From the NCBI GenBank assembly GCA_002839435.1, contig PGYA01000005.1, forward strand, positions 44,528 to 108,527: a stretch of DNA of 64,000 nt. The letters are read 5' to 3'. Positions within the stretch are counted from its first letter, which is position 1. Every line of letters starts with the position of its first letter. A program made the position numbers and the translations under genes. Shown piece by piece: positions 44,386 to 52,809 of this stretch. Under the pieces are notes generated by a model. The model did not search any database. It was not told the origin of the DNA and saw nothing but the letters and a program-made list of their open reading frames with translations. This DNA is from Candidatus Riflebacteria bacterium HGW-Riflebacteria-2. GTDB taxonomy: Bacteria > Muiribacteriota > Ozemobacteria > Ozemobacterales > Ozemobacteraceae.

Positions 44386-45093
44386 CTATTTGGGTGCGCT
44401 GACGCTGGTTTTGGGTCTGATAGGAGCGACGTCGCGGTCGAGGCGGAATTGCAGAAAGCAGATTTTCTTGCCGGCCGCGAGAAATTTTTCTTCATACTGT
44501 GTCTGTATCTGTGGCATACGATCTTTTAACGGCGAGGCGTAGAGGTCTGCTGTACTTTCGAGAACTTCAAGATTGTTTTTGCCGGCAAGATCAAGAGTAA
44601 ACTCGTACAGCTCGCAGGAGTCGGTTTTGAGGCAGATCGTGCCATCGTCAGCGAGAATCTTGCGGTAGCGGTTGAGAAAATTCGGCGCCGTCAACCTTCG
44701 TCGTACCCGATCCGGTCTCGGGTCAGGGAAGGTCAGCCAGATCTGGCTGACTTCGCGGTCGAAGATTGCCGGCACCAGCTCGATCTGGCTTCTTACCAGG
44801 CAGGCGTTGTGAATGCGCTCTTCTTCGATCACCCGCGCGCCAAAAAACAGACGCGAACCCTTGATGTCGACGCCGATGTAGTTTTTGTCGCGATTCAGGC
44901 GGGCCAGGCCGATGGTGTATTCGCCGCGGCCGCAGCCAAGTTCGAGCACCAGATCGTTGTTGTTCTTAAAGAAATCGCTGTTCCAACGACCTTTGAGCTC
45001 ATGGTCGCGCTCGATCAGATCGAGGGCCGACGGCTCGAACAGTCGTTCGAACTCTTTGTTGGCCTTGAATCGTACTAGTTTTTTCTTGCTCAC
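44386..45093 (-). CDS. trmB: tRNA (guanine-N7)-methyltransferase
   Basis: TrmB makes m7G46 in tRNA with S-adenosylmethionine. I choose the GTG at 45093 (AAAGG six bases upstream) over the track ATG at 45111; the protein is 235 residues. The SAM site is LVLELGCGRGEYTIGLA, then YIGVDIKGSRLFFGARV. The family motif is IWLTFPDPRPDRVRRRLTAP, followed by FLNRYRKILADDGTICLKTD. Length and motifs are normal. The gene stands alone, with the MITE-like element against its 3' end and a terminator just upstream of its start. Confidence 0.95.
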   Translation of the reverse strand: MSKKKLVRFKANKEFERLFEPSALDLIERDHELKGRWNSDFFKNNNDLVLELGCGRGEYTIGLARLNRDKNYIGVDIKGSRLFFGARVIEEERIHNACLVRSQIELVPAIFDREVSQIWLTFPDPRPDRVRRRLTAPNFLNRYRKILADDGTICLKTDSCELYEFTLDLAGKNNLEVLESTADLYASPLKDRMPQIQTQYEEKFLAAGKKICFLQFRLDRDVAPIRPKTSVSAPK

Positions 45094-45173
45094 AACTTGC
45101 CTTTCTCGCATTCACAAAGGTTATGATAGCGCAAAGAGCAGCTCGATGCAATACTGCATTCACACAGAAATGC

Positions 45174-45199
45174 GAAAAGGCCGCGTTAGCGGCCTTTTC
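45174..45199 (-). terminator. Rho-independent terminator after the PilP-like gene
   Basis: GAAAAGGCCGC and GCGGCCTTTTC form an 11-bp stem with a GTTA loop and T-runs on both sides. It lies 19 bases past the PilP-like stop. Confidence 0.88.
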
Positions 45200-45217
45200 T
45201 GTGCGTGATGGTGCAGG

Positions 45218-45685
45218 TCAGTTGCTGACTTCTAAAGGGAAAGTGGCGCGGCGGGCCTCTCTTATCGAGTAGACAACAAGTTTATCGTCGTTTACATCGA
45301 CTACTTTGAATTTGCCATCGATTACCTGGCCGTTTTCGACTATGTATTCGTCATTTTCGAACTGAATGATCGCCTGTCTGAGACCGTTGTTGCCGCAGAT
45401 ACCGGTGACTTTGAGTTTGAGCGGAGGAATGATTTCCTTTTTGGGCTCGGTTACAGCCAGTTCTACGGATTTTCGCTCGATTCTTATCGGTTCGATAACT
45501 TTTTTGACAATGACTGGTTTGAAAGGGTCGTGATCGGCTACTTCGCCGGCAAACGTGAATTGATTAGCAAGCTGGTTGATGGTATCGGTTTCATCGGTTT
45601 GAACCGCTTCGGCACTTGCAGTCGCGGTTGCGCATACGAGAATTCCAATTACAACTACTGTGAGCAGTCTGGCAAGCTTTTTCAT
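45218..45685 (-). CDS. Exported PilP/GspC-like protein
   Basis: A 155-residue protein with a signal peptide (LLTVVVIGILVCATATASA). The linker contains DHDPFKPVIVKK, a common start of the PilP or GspC homology region. The last 65 residues (LKLKVTGICGNNGLRQAIIQ, YIVENGQVIDGKFKVVDVND) form the small beta-domain with a GxxVxxxFKVxxVxxxxVxxx pattern. In type IV pilus systems PilP is the lipoprotein linking the inner-membrane PilNO to the PilQ secretin; in type II secretion GspC does the same. No lipobox Cys is visible here, and no pilN, pilO or pilQ lies nearby. Confidence 0.68.
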   Translation of the reverse strand: MKKLARLLTVVVIGILVCATATASAEAVQTDETDTINQLANQFTFAGEVADHDPFKPVIVKKVIEPIRIERKSVELAVTEPKKEIIPPLKLKVTGICGNNGLRQAIIQFENDEYIVENGQVIDGKFKVVDVNDDKLVVYSIREARRATFPLEVSN

Positions 45686-45819
45686 GATCGACCTCCTCGT
45701 CGTGTTCTGAAAATTAAAACGCAGATTCGATCAGGCGGATTTAGAAAAAAAATTGCCAGCGCGAATTTTTAAAATTGTTGCTACAATATAGTTAGAGAAA
45801 GCCTGAAGGAGGGTTTTTT

Positions 45820-46029
45820 GTGAGCACTTTACAACCAAGTAAACATGGAACGAAGAAAAAACGTGTCAAAGGAGTTGTCGATCGTATTACCGCCGGTATC
45901 GTCGTTGTGGTTATCCGCCACCCCGAAGACCCCGAGGCCTTTCTCGAGATCTACGTTCCGCGCGAAAAATTCAAGAACCGCGACCTGCACGAAGGCGACT
46001 ACGTTTCAGTAGACGTCGAAGAAAACTGA
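45820..46029 (+). CDS. Small DUF3006-like protein
   Basis: A 69-residue protein from a GTG start with GGAGGG six bases upstream. The sequence KGVVDRITAGIVVVVI followed by LEIYVPREKF and LHEGDYVSVDVEEN has the order of DUF3006 proteins: a DRIE/DRI start, a short strand pair, a [I/L]P-type strand and a final EGDxVxVDVE. These are tiny beta-barrel proteins of unknown function. It stands alone between divergent and same-strand neighbours; the next 237 bases contain no gene I can support. Confidence 0.7.
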   Translation: MSTLQPSKHGTKKKRVKGVVDRITAGIVVVVIRHPEDPEAFLEIYVPREKFKNRDLHEGDYVSVDVEEN

Positions 46030-46266
46030 CAGACTGCCATGCTTAAAATTACCGCCGTCTTGGCCTGCGCTCTGTTGAGGCTCTTGCCGCCGACCACTAT
46101 TTTAAGAGGATTCTGAAAGCCCGCGGCGCGACTTCGTAAGATGCTGGCAATCATAGTCGCGTTGTCATAATATTTTGCAAATGGCTCTTTTAGGGGTAAT
46201 CTATAAAGGACAAAGCGAAAGTCTTTGTTCATAATTATGCATGGCTGACGTATAAGGATAACCACT

Positions 46267-46884
46267 ATGAGAGCAGTATCTGTATTTTCTGTCTGTTTTT
46301 TTCTGATGATGTTCATGTCATCTGCCATATACGCACAGGGCCCGCGCAGCATTGACGCTATCGGCATTTTCCCCGGCAGCACGATTGACAGTGCTCTGTT
46401 GGCAGAAGAACAGAAACTGTTTGATGAGTCCAGCAAAGAAATTGAAGATTTGCAGAACAAAGCGCTCAAGGTGTTTGTAACATCAGCTTCGCCTGACGAG
46501 GTTTGCCAGTGGTATATCACTCATTTAAAGGCTGTTGAAGATGAAGGCGAGGGTTACGATTTAGAAAGTTGCCGTGATGGCGTTACTTCGCCGGTGCAGT
46601 ACAGTCTGGAATATTTCGAAAGCAGTGATTTTGAGCAGCAGTATGAGCATGACACCCTTATTTACGACGGGAAATGGGTAGAATCATGCCTGGCTGGCCG
46701 GGCGAAATCAGCCAATGGCAAGATGCTCAAAGGTATCAATTTTTACTGGGAATACATCAACGAAGATGATGGCCGGGTTACGCTCGATGTTTCGGTAATG
46801 GACAGAAGCTTTGATTTTGAGAAAAAAGCCTTCAAACCATGCACATCGATCAGTATAAGTTTTATCGAGCACGCCGAATATTGA
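46267..46884 (+). CDS. Exported protein of unknown function
   Basis: A 205-residue protein with a signal peptide (VFSVCFFLMMFMSSAIYA) and AAGGA nine bases before the ATG. The mature start GPRSIDAIGIFPGSTIDSAL leads to a segment ALKVFVTSASPDEVCQWYIT. The latter recalls secreted proteins in which a helix recognises a charged ligand, but I cannot name the family. Three Cys lie in the mature part. It converges on argH, and the gap between them contains a 12-bp inverted repeat that may act as a terminator. Confidence 0.6.
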   Translation: MRAVSVFSVCFFLMMFMSSAIYAQGPRSIDAIGIFPGSTIDSALLAEEQKLFDESSKEIEDLQNKALKVFVTSASPDEVCQWYITHLKAVEDEGEGYDLESCRDGVTSPVQYSLEYFESSDFEQQYEHDTLIYDGKWVESCLAGRAKSANGKMLKGINFYWEYINEDDGRVTLDVSVMDRSFDFEKKAFKPCTSISISFIEHAEY

Positions 46885-46888
46885 TAGT

Positions 46889-46984
46889 TCAGCGCGATAA
46901 CCACACTATCCTGGCGACGCTGCCATTGTCGCTTCTACTTCCTGCCGGTATAATCGCATTGATCGCAACGTTTTATCGCGCTGA
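46889..46984. repeat. 12-bp inverted repeat spanning a convergent intergenic gap
   Basis: TCAGCGCGATAA (46889-46900) and TTATCGCGCTGA (46973-46984) are exact reverse complements. Together they span nearly the whole gap between the exported protein gene and argH, the right arm touching the argH stop. The loop is about 70 bases. Confidence 0.6.
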
Positions 46985-48169
46985 TTATGGCTTCATGAAC
47001 TTCTGTGCGATCAGCTGATAAGCGTCTCTGAACGGAACGCCATTCTGCACCAGTCGGTAAGCCTGCTCGGTTGCGAAGAGTTCTTCAGTCATTGCCGCCG
47101 CGCATTTTTCCTGGTTAACTGACAGGTTTTTAAACAGAAGCTCAGCAACGCCGAGCGTTTGCAGTGAGGCCTCAAAAGCCTTTATCAATGGTTCTTTGGT
47201 AATCTGAATGTCTCTGTTGTAGCCAGAGATAAGATTTGCAGTGCAGCTTCTGATGGTGTTTTCGTAACCATTCACTTCATGCAGCTTTGCCCGCATCAGC
47301 TCGAGGATGTCGGGATTTTTTTTCTGAGGCATTATTGAGCTGCCTGTTTGAAATTCATCCGGCAGTCTGAAAAAATCAAGCTGTGGCAGCGTGAAAATGA
47401 TAAGGTCGGTGGCGAGGCGGTTGAGATCAAACATTACCTGAACAAGGGTGTTTACAGCAAAAATGTCGAATTTGCTGCGGCTATGTTGCGCGTAGATCGG
47501 GTTGTTCTGAACTCTTGAGAACCCGAGCTCGTTTGCTACGAACTCGCGGTCCAGCGGCAAAGGTATGCCATAGCCCGCACCGGTGCCCAGTGGCGATTGA
47601 TCGATAAGTTTAATGGCGCATTCGATAAGAGTCAGATCATCTTCGATAGCACATTTAAAAGACTCGGCCCACATTTTTGTCGATGAGGGCATCGCCTTTC
47701 TGGTGTGAGTATAACCGGGTATCGGCACCTCACCAACCCTGTCAATAAAGCCATCTATGGCAGTAATCAAGCTTTTTGCCCGGCCAAGCGTTTTTTCAAG
47801 CTGAGTTTTAGTGTAAAGCCTGATGGCTGTCAAAACCTGGTCATTGCGCGAGCGTCCGGTATGAATTTTTTTGCCGGTGTCGCCAAGTTTGCTGGTTAAA
47901 TAGATTTCAATTGCGGTGTGGCAGTCTTCCTGGTCAGGTGCGATACTGAAATCACCCGCCTTAACGAGCTCGATCAGGTTCTTCAGCTCTATTACCAGCT
48001 CATCAGCCTCTTTTGGGCTGATAAGACCAATTTTGCCGAGCATGCGCGCATGCGCCTGACTGGCAATGCAGTCAAATTCTATTAAATGCATGTCGAGCAG
48101 GTAATCACTGCCGGTGGTAAAACGCTCTATCTCATGATCAAGCTCGTAACCCTTTTGCCAGAGTTTCAT
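46985..48169 (-). CDS. argH: Argininosuccinate lyase, short C-terminus
   Basis: ArgH splits argininosuccinate into arginine and fumarate. The catalytic segments are intact: [33 protein letters not shown] and the signature loop [20 protein letters not shown]. The start [20 protein letters not shown] is normal and overlaps argG by four bases. At 394 residues it ends at [16 protein letters not shown], about 50 residues before the usual ArgH end; the reading frame beyond the stop shows nothing resembling the missing part. Domain 3 is therefore shortened. Activity is likely but not certain. Confidence 0.92.
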   Translation of the reverse strand: MKLWQKGYELDHEIERFTTGSDYLLDMHLIEFDCIASQAHARMLGKIGLISPKEADELVIELKNLIELVKAGDFSIAPDQEDCHTAIEIYLTSKLGDTGKKIHTGRSRNDQVLTAIRLYTKTQLEKTLGRAKSLITAIDGFIDRVGEVPIPGYTHTRKAMPSSTKMWAESFKCAIEDDLTLIECAIKLIDQSPLGTGAGYGIPLPLDREFVANELGFSRVQNNPIYAQHSRSKFDIFAVNTLVQVMFDLNRLATDLIIFTLPQLDFFRLPDEFQTGSSIMPQKKNPDILELMRAKLHEVNGYENTIRSCTANLISGYNRDIQITKEPLIKAFEASLQTLGVAELLFKNLSVNQEKCAAAMTEELFATEQAYRLVQNGVPFRDAYQLIAQKFMKP

Positions 48170-49416
48170 TCATCTTCTCTCCAATCGTAGGGTTGTGTTT
48201 TCTTCAAAACCAGATTGTGAGCTTTGAGGCGCATGCCGTTTATGTTAATGAACCCTTTGCAGTCAACCGAATTATAGCCGCCCTCGATGTCCATGCTCGA
48301 CAGTTCCTGATTATACAGAGAGGCTGAAGATTCGCGGGCCACAACAGTTACATTGCCCTTGTAAAGAGCTATTGTCACGCTGCCATCTATGTTTTCCTGA
48401 CTTTTGTAGAATGCGCACATCAGAAAGTCCATTTCTGGCGAAAACCAGAGGCCGTTGTAAATGAGTTCAGCGAATTTCGGGATCAGTCCATCTCTTAAAT
48501 GCATGACCTCCTTGTCCATTGCGATTCCTTCAAGGTCGCGATGAGCTTTCCAGAGAATTGTGCCGCCCGGGGTTTCATAGACGCCTCTTGATTTGATGCC
48601 GACATAGCGGTTCTCAACCATGTCAACGCGGCCAACAGCGTTCTCTCCGCCGATTTTGTTGAGATAGAGGAAAAGTTCGAGCGGATCTTTTATGCTGGTA
48701 GCTGTTTCGGCGTTTTCGACCAGAATTGGCAGGCCGTTCTTGAAGTGAATTTTAATGATGGTTTCTTTGTCCGGGGCGGTCTGAGGAGATTTTGTGTGGC
48801 TGAAAATTTCTTCAGGGCAGCGCATTGAAGGATCTTCGAGTATTCCGGCTTCATGACTGATATGCAGAAGATTCTCATCTTCACTGTATGATTTGCTGAT
48901 CGAGGCCTTGATCGGAATATTGTACTTTTCGGCATAGTTGATCATGTCGGTGCGTCCCTTGAATTCATCAAGAAATTCCTGATTTTTCCAGGGCGAAATG
49001 ATTTCTACGTTCGGCATCAGCGCGTAATAGGCAAACTCAAACCTTACCTGATCGTTGCCTTTGCCAGTGGCGCCGTGCGAGACAATATTGGTGCCTTCTT
49101 TCATGGCAATTTCGATCTGGCGTTTGGCGATGATCGGTCTCGCAACTGCAGTGCCAAGCAGATATGTTCCTTCGTATATGGCATTGCCCTGCATTGCCGG
49201 AAAGATATAATCGGTAACGAATTCTTTTCTCAGATCTTCGACATATACTTTGGTTGCGCCGGTGGCGATCGCTTTGGCCCTGATTGCTTCGAAATCTTCA
49301 TTCTGACCGACGTTCGCCACGTAGGCGATAACCTCATAACCTTTGTTTTCGAGCCATTTTAGAATTACCGAGGTATCGAGTCCGCCGCTGTAAGCGAGAA
49401 TTACTTTCTTTTTCAT
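48166..49416 (-). CDS. argG: Argininosuccinate synthase
   Basis: ArgG joins citrulline and aspartate with ATP. The N-terminal ATP-PPase loop is [20 protein letters not shown], followed by [20 protein letters not shown]. Further signatures are [19 protein letters not shown] and [20 protein letters not shown]. The protein has 416 residues, normal for the family. It lies 22 bases after argR and overlaps argH by four bases, forming an argR-argG-argH operon. The ARG boxes before argR should control all three genes. Confidence 0.96.
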   Translation of the reverse strand: MKKKVILAYSGGLDTSVILKWLENKGYEVIAYVANVGQNEDFEAIRAKAIATGATKVYVEDLRKEFVTDYIFPAMQGNAIYEGTYLLGTAVARPIIAKRQIEIAMKEGTNIVSHGATGKGNDQVRFEFAYYALMPNVEIISPWKNQEFLDEFKGRTDMINYAEKYNIPIKASISKSYSEDENLLHISHEAGILEDPSMRCPEEIFSHTKSPQTAPDKETIIKIHFKNGLPILVENAETATSIKDPLELFLYLNKIGGENAVGRVDMVENRYVGIKSRGVYETPGGTILWKAHRDLEGIAMDKEVMHLRDGLIPKFAELIYNGLWFSPEMDFLMCAFYKSQENIDGSVTIALYKGNVTVVARESSASLYNQELSSMDIEGGYNSVDCKGFININGMRLKAHNLVLKKTQPYDWREDE

Positions 49417-49438
49417 GTTACATCCTGTCGTTAGTGGG

Positions 49439-49912
49439 TTAGAGATGGATTTTCAATCCGAGTTCCGGGAGTTTTTCCAAAAGCTCTGTACGCAGCTGGC
49501 TGCGGCTCATTCCTTCGCGAATGATTAAAAAAATAGTGTCGTCACCGGCAACACTGCCAATGAAGCCATCGAGACGCAAACCATCTATGGTTGAGGCAAG
49601 TGCTGGAGCGAAGCCCGGAAGGGTTTTTACTACAGCGATGTTCGAGCTGAATTCAACCTGAAGAAAAGCATTGCCGGCCAGAGGTATCTTTTTAACCGCT
49701 CTTACCGGTATATCTTCAGCCATCGAGTAAGTGTAAGTTCCGTCGCCAAGCGCCTGCCTTGCAACTCCAAGCGACTTAAGATCGCGTGACAGTGTTGCCT
49801 GGGTTAAAGAAAAGCCTGCTCTGGCCATTTCTGCCAGAAGCATCTGCTGGCTGTTGATCTTGCCGCTGCGAATTATTCTGACTATCGCGTCATGTCTGTG
49901 CTGTTTGTTCAT
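49439..49912 (-). CDS. argR: Arginine repressor
   Basis: A 157-residue ArgR. I choose the ATG at 49912 ([20 protein letters not shown]) because the track ATG at 49930 lies inside an ARG box. The winged-helix start is followed by [20 protein letters not shown], the family recognition helix, then [17 protein letters not shown]. The C-terminal hexamerisation and arginine-binding domain has [20 protein letters not shown] and [14 protein letters not shown]. ArgR binds ARG boxes when arginine is high. Here it is the first gene of the operon it should repress. Confidence 0.93.
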   Translation of the reverse strand: MNKQHRHDAIVRIIRSGKINSQQMLLAEMARAGFSLTQATLSRDLKSLGVARQALGDGTYTYSMAEDIPVRAVKKIPLAGNAFLQVEFSSNIAVVKTLPGFAPALASTIDGLRLDGFIGSVAGDDTIFLIIREGMSRSQLRTELLEKLPELGLKIHL

Positions 49913-49925
49913 TTTAATTACCGAC

Positions 49926-49981
49926 TGCATAAATATTCAAAAAAGCTGCATATTTATACAGGCAATCAGTATGTGAGTCAA
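49926..49981 (-). promoter_or_regulatory. argRGH promoter with paired ARG boxes
   Basis: On the minus strand, TTGACT (49981-49976) and TATAAA (49958-49953) are spaced by 17 bases. Two ARG-box-like sites, TGTATAAATATGCA (49960-49947) and TGAATATTTATGCA (49939-49926), lie 21 bases apart, the standard two-box spacing. The first covers the -10 and the second lies just after the start site, so ArgR binding would block transcription. Confidence 0.8.
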
Positions 49982-50002
49982 CAAAAAAAGTGTCGATTCA
50001 TC

Positions 50003-50037
50003 AGAAAAGAATCAGCAAGCGCTGCTGGTTCTTTTCT
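50003..50037 (-). terminator. Hairpin terminator downstream of the repeat-protein gene
   Basis: AGAAAAGAATCAGCA and TGCTGGTTCTTTTCT form a 15-bp stem with one G-T pair and a five-base loop. It lies about 90 bases past the stop of the gene at 50130. The T-rich arm is within the stem, so efficiency is uncertain. Confidence 0.5.
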
Positions 50038-50129
50038 ATGCACTTCTCTTGCGGCTTCGACCGAAACATTTAAAAGCCCGGTCGAGACGCTTATCACCCG
50101 GAAAAGGTTAACAAGACTGAATCTCGAGC

Positions 50130-50468
50130 CTATGGGTTGGTTGAACTGACCGGGCATATGGGTATGGGCAGACTGAGTGAGCCGACCGGGGTTATGGGCA
50201 GACTGAGCGATCCGATCGGGCTTACTGGCAGACTGAGTGAGCCGACCGGGAATACGGGTATGGGTTGACTGGTTGAGCCGATCGGGATTGTGGGCAAGGG
50301 TTGGTTGGTTAGCTGGTTTAAATCATCTTTTTCAAGCCCTGGAAGGGAGCCTGGGCCAACTGGTTGGCCAGAATTGTCAGCAAAAACTAGTAATAACCCG
50401 GTGACGAATACAAACAGTGCCAATGCATACAAATACCTGTTTCTCTTCCTTCTGAAAATTGGATTCAT
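50130..50468 (-). CDS. Small membrane-anchored protein with PxGSLSLP repeats
   Basis: A 112-residue protein with an AGGAGG ribosome site five bases before the ATG. A basic start and one membrane helix (YLYALALFVFVTGLLLVFA) are followed by a Pro-rich tail. Three ten-residue units of the form P-[VI]-G-S-L-S-L-P-x-x lie in tandem, and degenerate units (PIGSTSQPIPVF) come before them. The DNA repeats in 30-base units. The final Cys in ICPVSS is the only one. I recognise no family; a short surface or periplasmic spacer is plausible. Confidence 0.55.
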   Translation of the reverse strand: MNPIFRRKRNRYLYALALFVFVTGLLLVFADNSGQPVGPGSLPGLEKDDLNQLTNQPLPTIPIGSTSQPIPVFPVGSLSLPVSPIGSLSLPITPVGSLSLPIPICPVSSTNP

Positions 50469-50481
50469 AAAAACCTCCTGA

Positions 50482-51023
50482 TGATCATTTACTCTCCGAT
50501 ACTATTTTTACATTCACGGGGAGAAATATAAATGATTGATTATCCTCAGGAAAATGGTGGAGAGTCACTCCCAACGGGATGCAACTTTATAATGCTGCCT
50601 GAATCGGAAGCACACCTCGGAGTTGTCACTTGCCCCTGAGTTGATTGTGCCTTAGAGTTGAAACAGGGGAGCGCAGTTCGCAGAAATCTGGAGTAATAGC
50701 ATGAGCGATCAAAGAAGGCAGGCATAATCCAGGCGTCTGGCCGCTGCTGAAGGGCTTGTGCTCGACCGTGAATCTTCTTGCCCGCCTGGAGACAAAGTTC
50801 AAGCGCATGAAAAATCCAGAACTGACAAATGCTGTCGCCGCGTTGCGCAAACTAGCAGGGCGGTGAACTTGCAGTCAGTCGGTAATCCTTGTCGTCAAGG
50901 TTGTCAGGTGGTATTCTGAATGCGGAAAGCGGCAAAAGATCACGGGTATACAGATGGTGTGCTATGAAACCTATTTGTTCTAAGTAATTTGCACTACACA
51001 CTCTAATGAATCGGGGAAATTGA
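50482..51023. other. Intergenic region of about 540 bp without a supported gene
   Basis: This divergent gap should contain promoters for the repeat protein and the glycosidase-like gene. At 50713-50865 the plus strand has an open stretch ending LLARLETKFKRMKNPELTNA then VAALRKLAGR and a stop, with no start or ribosome site; the opposite strand carries a 74-codon ORF (50626-50850). Neither is convincing. A decayed gene fragment or repeat is possible. Confidence 0.35.
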
Positions 51024-52271
51024 ATGAGAAGACTGTATTTAATTCTGTTTTGCCTCTGTGTCGTCGCCATAATGACAGGCCCCGGTTCCTTACAGGCAAA
51101 GACCGCAACTAAGCTTGGGGTTTTCTATCTTCCCGATCCGGAACTCTTTGCAAAAGCGCAGCTGAAGGTCACGCGAGCGATAGTCAATGATTTTCAAATC
51201 GAAGAGATCTATCGACAAATCGATTCGGGGAAGCAGATTGCGCAGATTGAGCCGCTCCAGAAGCTTAAAAGCCTGAAAAACGCCGGCGTCGATGTGATTA
51301 TTACTTTGCGCTGGCCTCTCGATAGTTCTTTGCTTGAAAATGGGGCCAGTATTGTTAACGGCAAACTCGAGCCAAAGACCATGATCGATCGCGTTCCGGC
51401 AGGGGCTGACAGCGAACGCGTATTGCAACTCCTTAAACGCTTTCTCAACGACTTTGGCGACCAGATTGCTGTTATCTCACTTCAGAACGAATGCCTGGGC
51501 GGGCCCGGGCGATACAGGATCGAAGATACAGTGCGCGCCCCCGGTGAGTTTTCACCTGCCGGTCATTGGTTAATAAAGGTTGCCGAGACCGTTCGCGACA
51601 TGCGGCGCTCGAATTCGAGGCTGGCACATTTAAAAATCAGCTCTCCAGCCTGGCAGGCAATCGATAGGATTTCGGCTGAAGGTGTCATGATCCCGGAGCA
51701 TCACGAGCATCCAAAGATCAGGCTGCTCGGGGAGATCGTCAAGATTTCAAATACTTATTGTGACTATGTTGACATTCATCCTCTGGAAATGTCACTTGCA
51801 GACCTCCCGCGAATTATTGCCTACGTAAAAAAACACACTGCCCTGCCTATGATAACGACAGAATGGTCGGGCCTTTACCGAGTTAGAGACTGGCTGAGAG
51901 AGCCTGTCGATGCAAAGATTATGGCCCTGATCAAAAAGGAGTTTCCGAAATTATCGCTGAACCCCAAAAACAACGAAGATCTGGTGCAATTTGCCCATAA
52001 TAGAAAAACTCCTTTACGTCTCTGGAATAAATTTCTTGAAGGTATGCCGCATGAAAAAGATTTTGCTTTGAAAAGCTTTCAGCTCTTTGAAAAAGAGGGG
52101 TTTGTCTACGCATGCTGGGCACTCGGGTATCAGTACAACAACTATCTTTTCGATCTCAAGACTCTCTTTGCAAATATGGTTACCAAAGAGCCTTTCGCGC
52201 CAAACGAACCGGCCTTCAGTGATTTCCAGCGAGTAATAGAATATTCCGGCGGAACGCCGTGGAAGTTCTAA
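51024..52271 (+). CDS. Secreted TIM-barrel protein resembling clan A glycoside hydrolases
   Basis: A 415-residue protein with a signal peptide (LYLILFCLCVVAIMTGPGSL) and GGGGA eight bases before the ATG. The fold is suggested by alternating strand-helix units: NAGVDVIITLRWPLDSS, DQIAVISLQNECLGG (an Asn-Glu pair at the end of strand 4, the usual acid/base), YCDYVDIHPLEMS, then ALPMITTEWSGLYR (Glu at the end of strand 7, the usual nucleophile). This pattern is that of GH clan A (GH5/GH39-like). I cannot choose the family or substrate. There is no clear operon partner. Confidence 0.6.
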   Translation: MRRLYLILFCLCVVAIMTGPGSLQAKTATKLGVFYLPDPELFAKAQLKVTRAIVNDFQIEEIYRQIDSGKQIAQIEPLQKLKSLKNAGVDVIITLRWPLDSSLLENGASIVNGKLEPKTMIDRVPAGADSERVLQLLKRFLNDFGDQIAVISLQNECLGGPGRYRIEDTVRAPGEFSPAGHWLIKVAETVRDMRRSNSRLAHLKISSPAWQAIDRISAEGVMIPEHHEHPKIRLLGEIVKISNTYCDYVDIHPLEMSLADLPRIIAYVKKHTALPMITTEWSGLYRVRDWLREPVDAKIMALIKKEFPKLSLNPKNNEDLVQFAHNRKTPLRLWNKFLEGMPHEKDFALKSFQLFEKEGFVYACWALGYQYNNYLFDLKTLFANMVTKEPFAPNEPAFSDFQRVIEYSGGTPWKF

Positions 52272-52436
52272 CGGTAAAATGGCATCCTGAAAAGTTTTTT
52301 TCGGAAATTCATGTTTTAAGAGTGAGACTGCAAGCGCTTCTTGCCCTTATGTAATGGTTCTCGAGATGGCACCCGGGTTGAACCATGCTTCTATCTGTGT
52401 TCTAATAGATAGATAAAATAAAGCAAAGGATTGAAC

Positions 52437-52616
52437 ATGGCAAAACCAAATTATTCGTATGAAAAAAGAAAGAAAGAAATCGAAAAGGCGAAAAAAAAAG
52501 AAGAAAAACGCCAGCGTAAAATTGAAAAGGCAGTGATTGAAGCCAATACTGAACAACCCAATCCAGAACAGCACAATTCAGAACAACCCAAACCAGATCA
52601 GACTGATCAGCTATAA
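52437..52616 (+). CDS. Small Lys/Glu-rich cytoplasmic protein
   Basis: A 59-residue protein. The ATG at 52437 (MAKPNYSYEKRKKEIEKAKK) has AAAGGA six bases upstream. It is nearly all Lys, Glu and Arg for 35 residues, then Asn/Pro/Gln/Glu-rich. From memory, the MAKPNYxxEKRxxExxKxxKKEEKRxRK pattern recurs in small conserved proteins of proteobacteria and others, so I believe it is real rather than chance. No function is known to me. It stands alone between the glycosidase-like gene and a convergent gene. Confidence 0.65.
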   Translation: MAKPNYSYEKRKKEIEKAKKKEEKRQRKIEKAVIEANTEQPNPEQHNSEQPKPDQTDQL

Positions 52617-52809
52617 TTTTCTTAGTCGCCTCCGGTTTGTGGTTACTACTGTTTTGAGGCTGGTCGTTTAAGAAAAGCACGCACACCGGCGCTCAAAAAA
52701 TCAGCAAGGCCGGGGCAACCTTTTCGCAGTATGATCTGAATCTTGCATCTGAAACATAGATTCCTGCAAACCCGGCGTGGATTTCCGGATTTTGTCAGGC
52801 CTTTCTCTG

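Noticed and set aside
45999-46520. 173-codon minus-strand ORF
   Set aside because: Most of it is antisense to a plus-strand gene with a signal peptide and ribosome site. The part in the gap has no recognisable domain, though a decayed fragment cannot be excluded.
50626-50850. 74-codon minus-strand ORF and an opposite open frame
   Set aside because: Neither has a ribosome site or a domain I recognise. Kept only as a note under the intergenic region.
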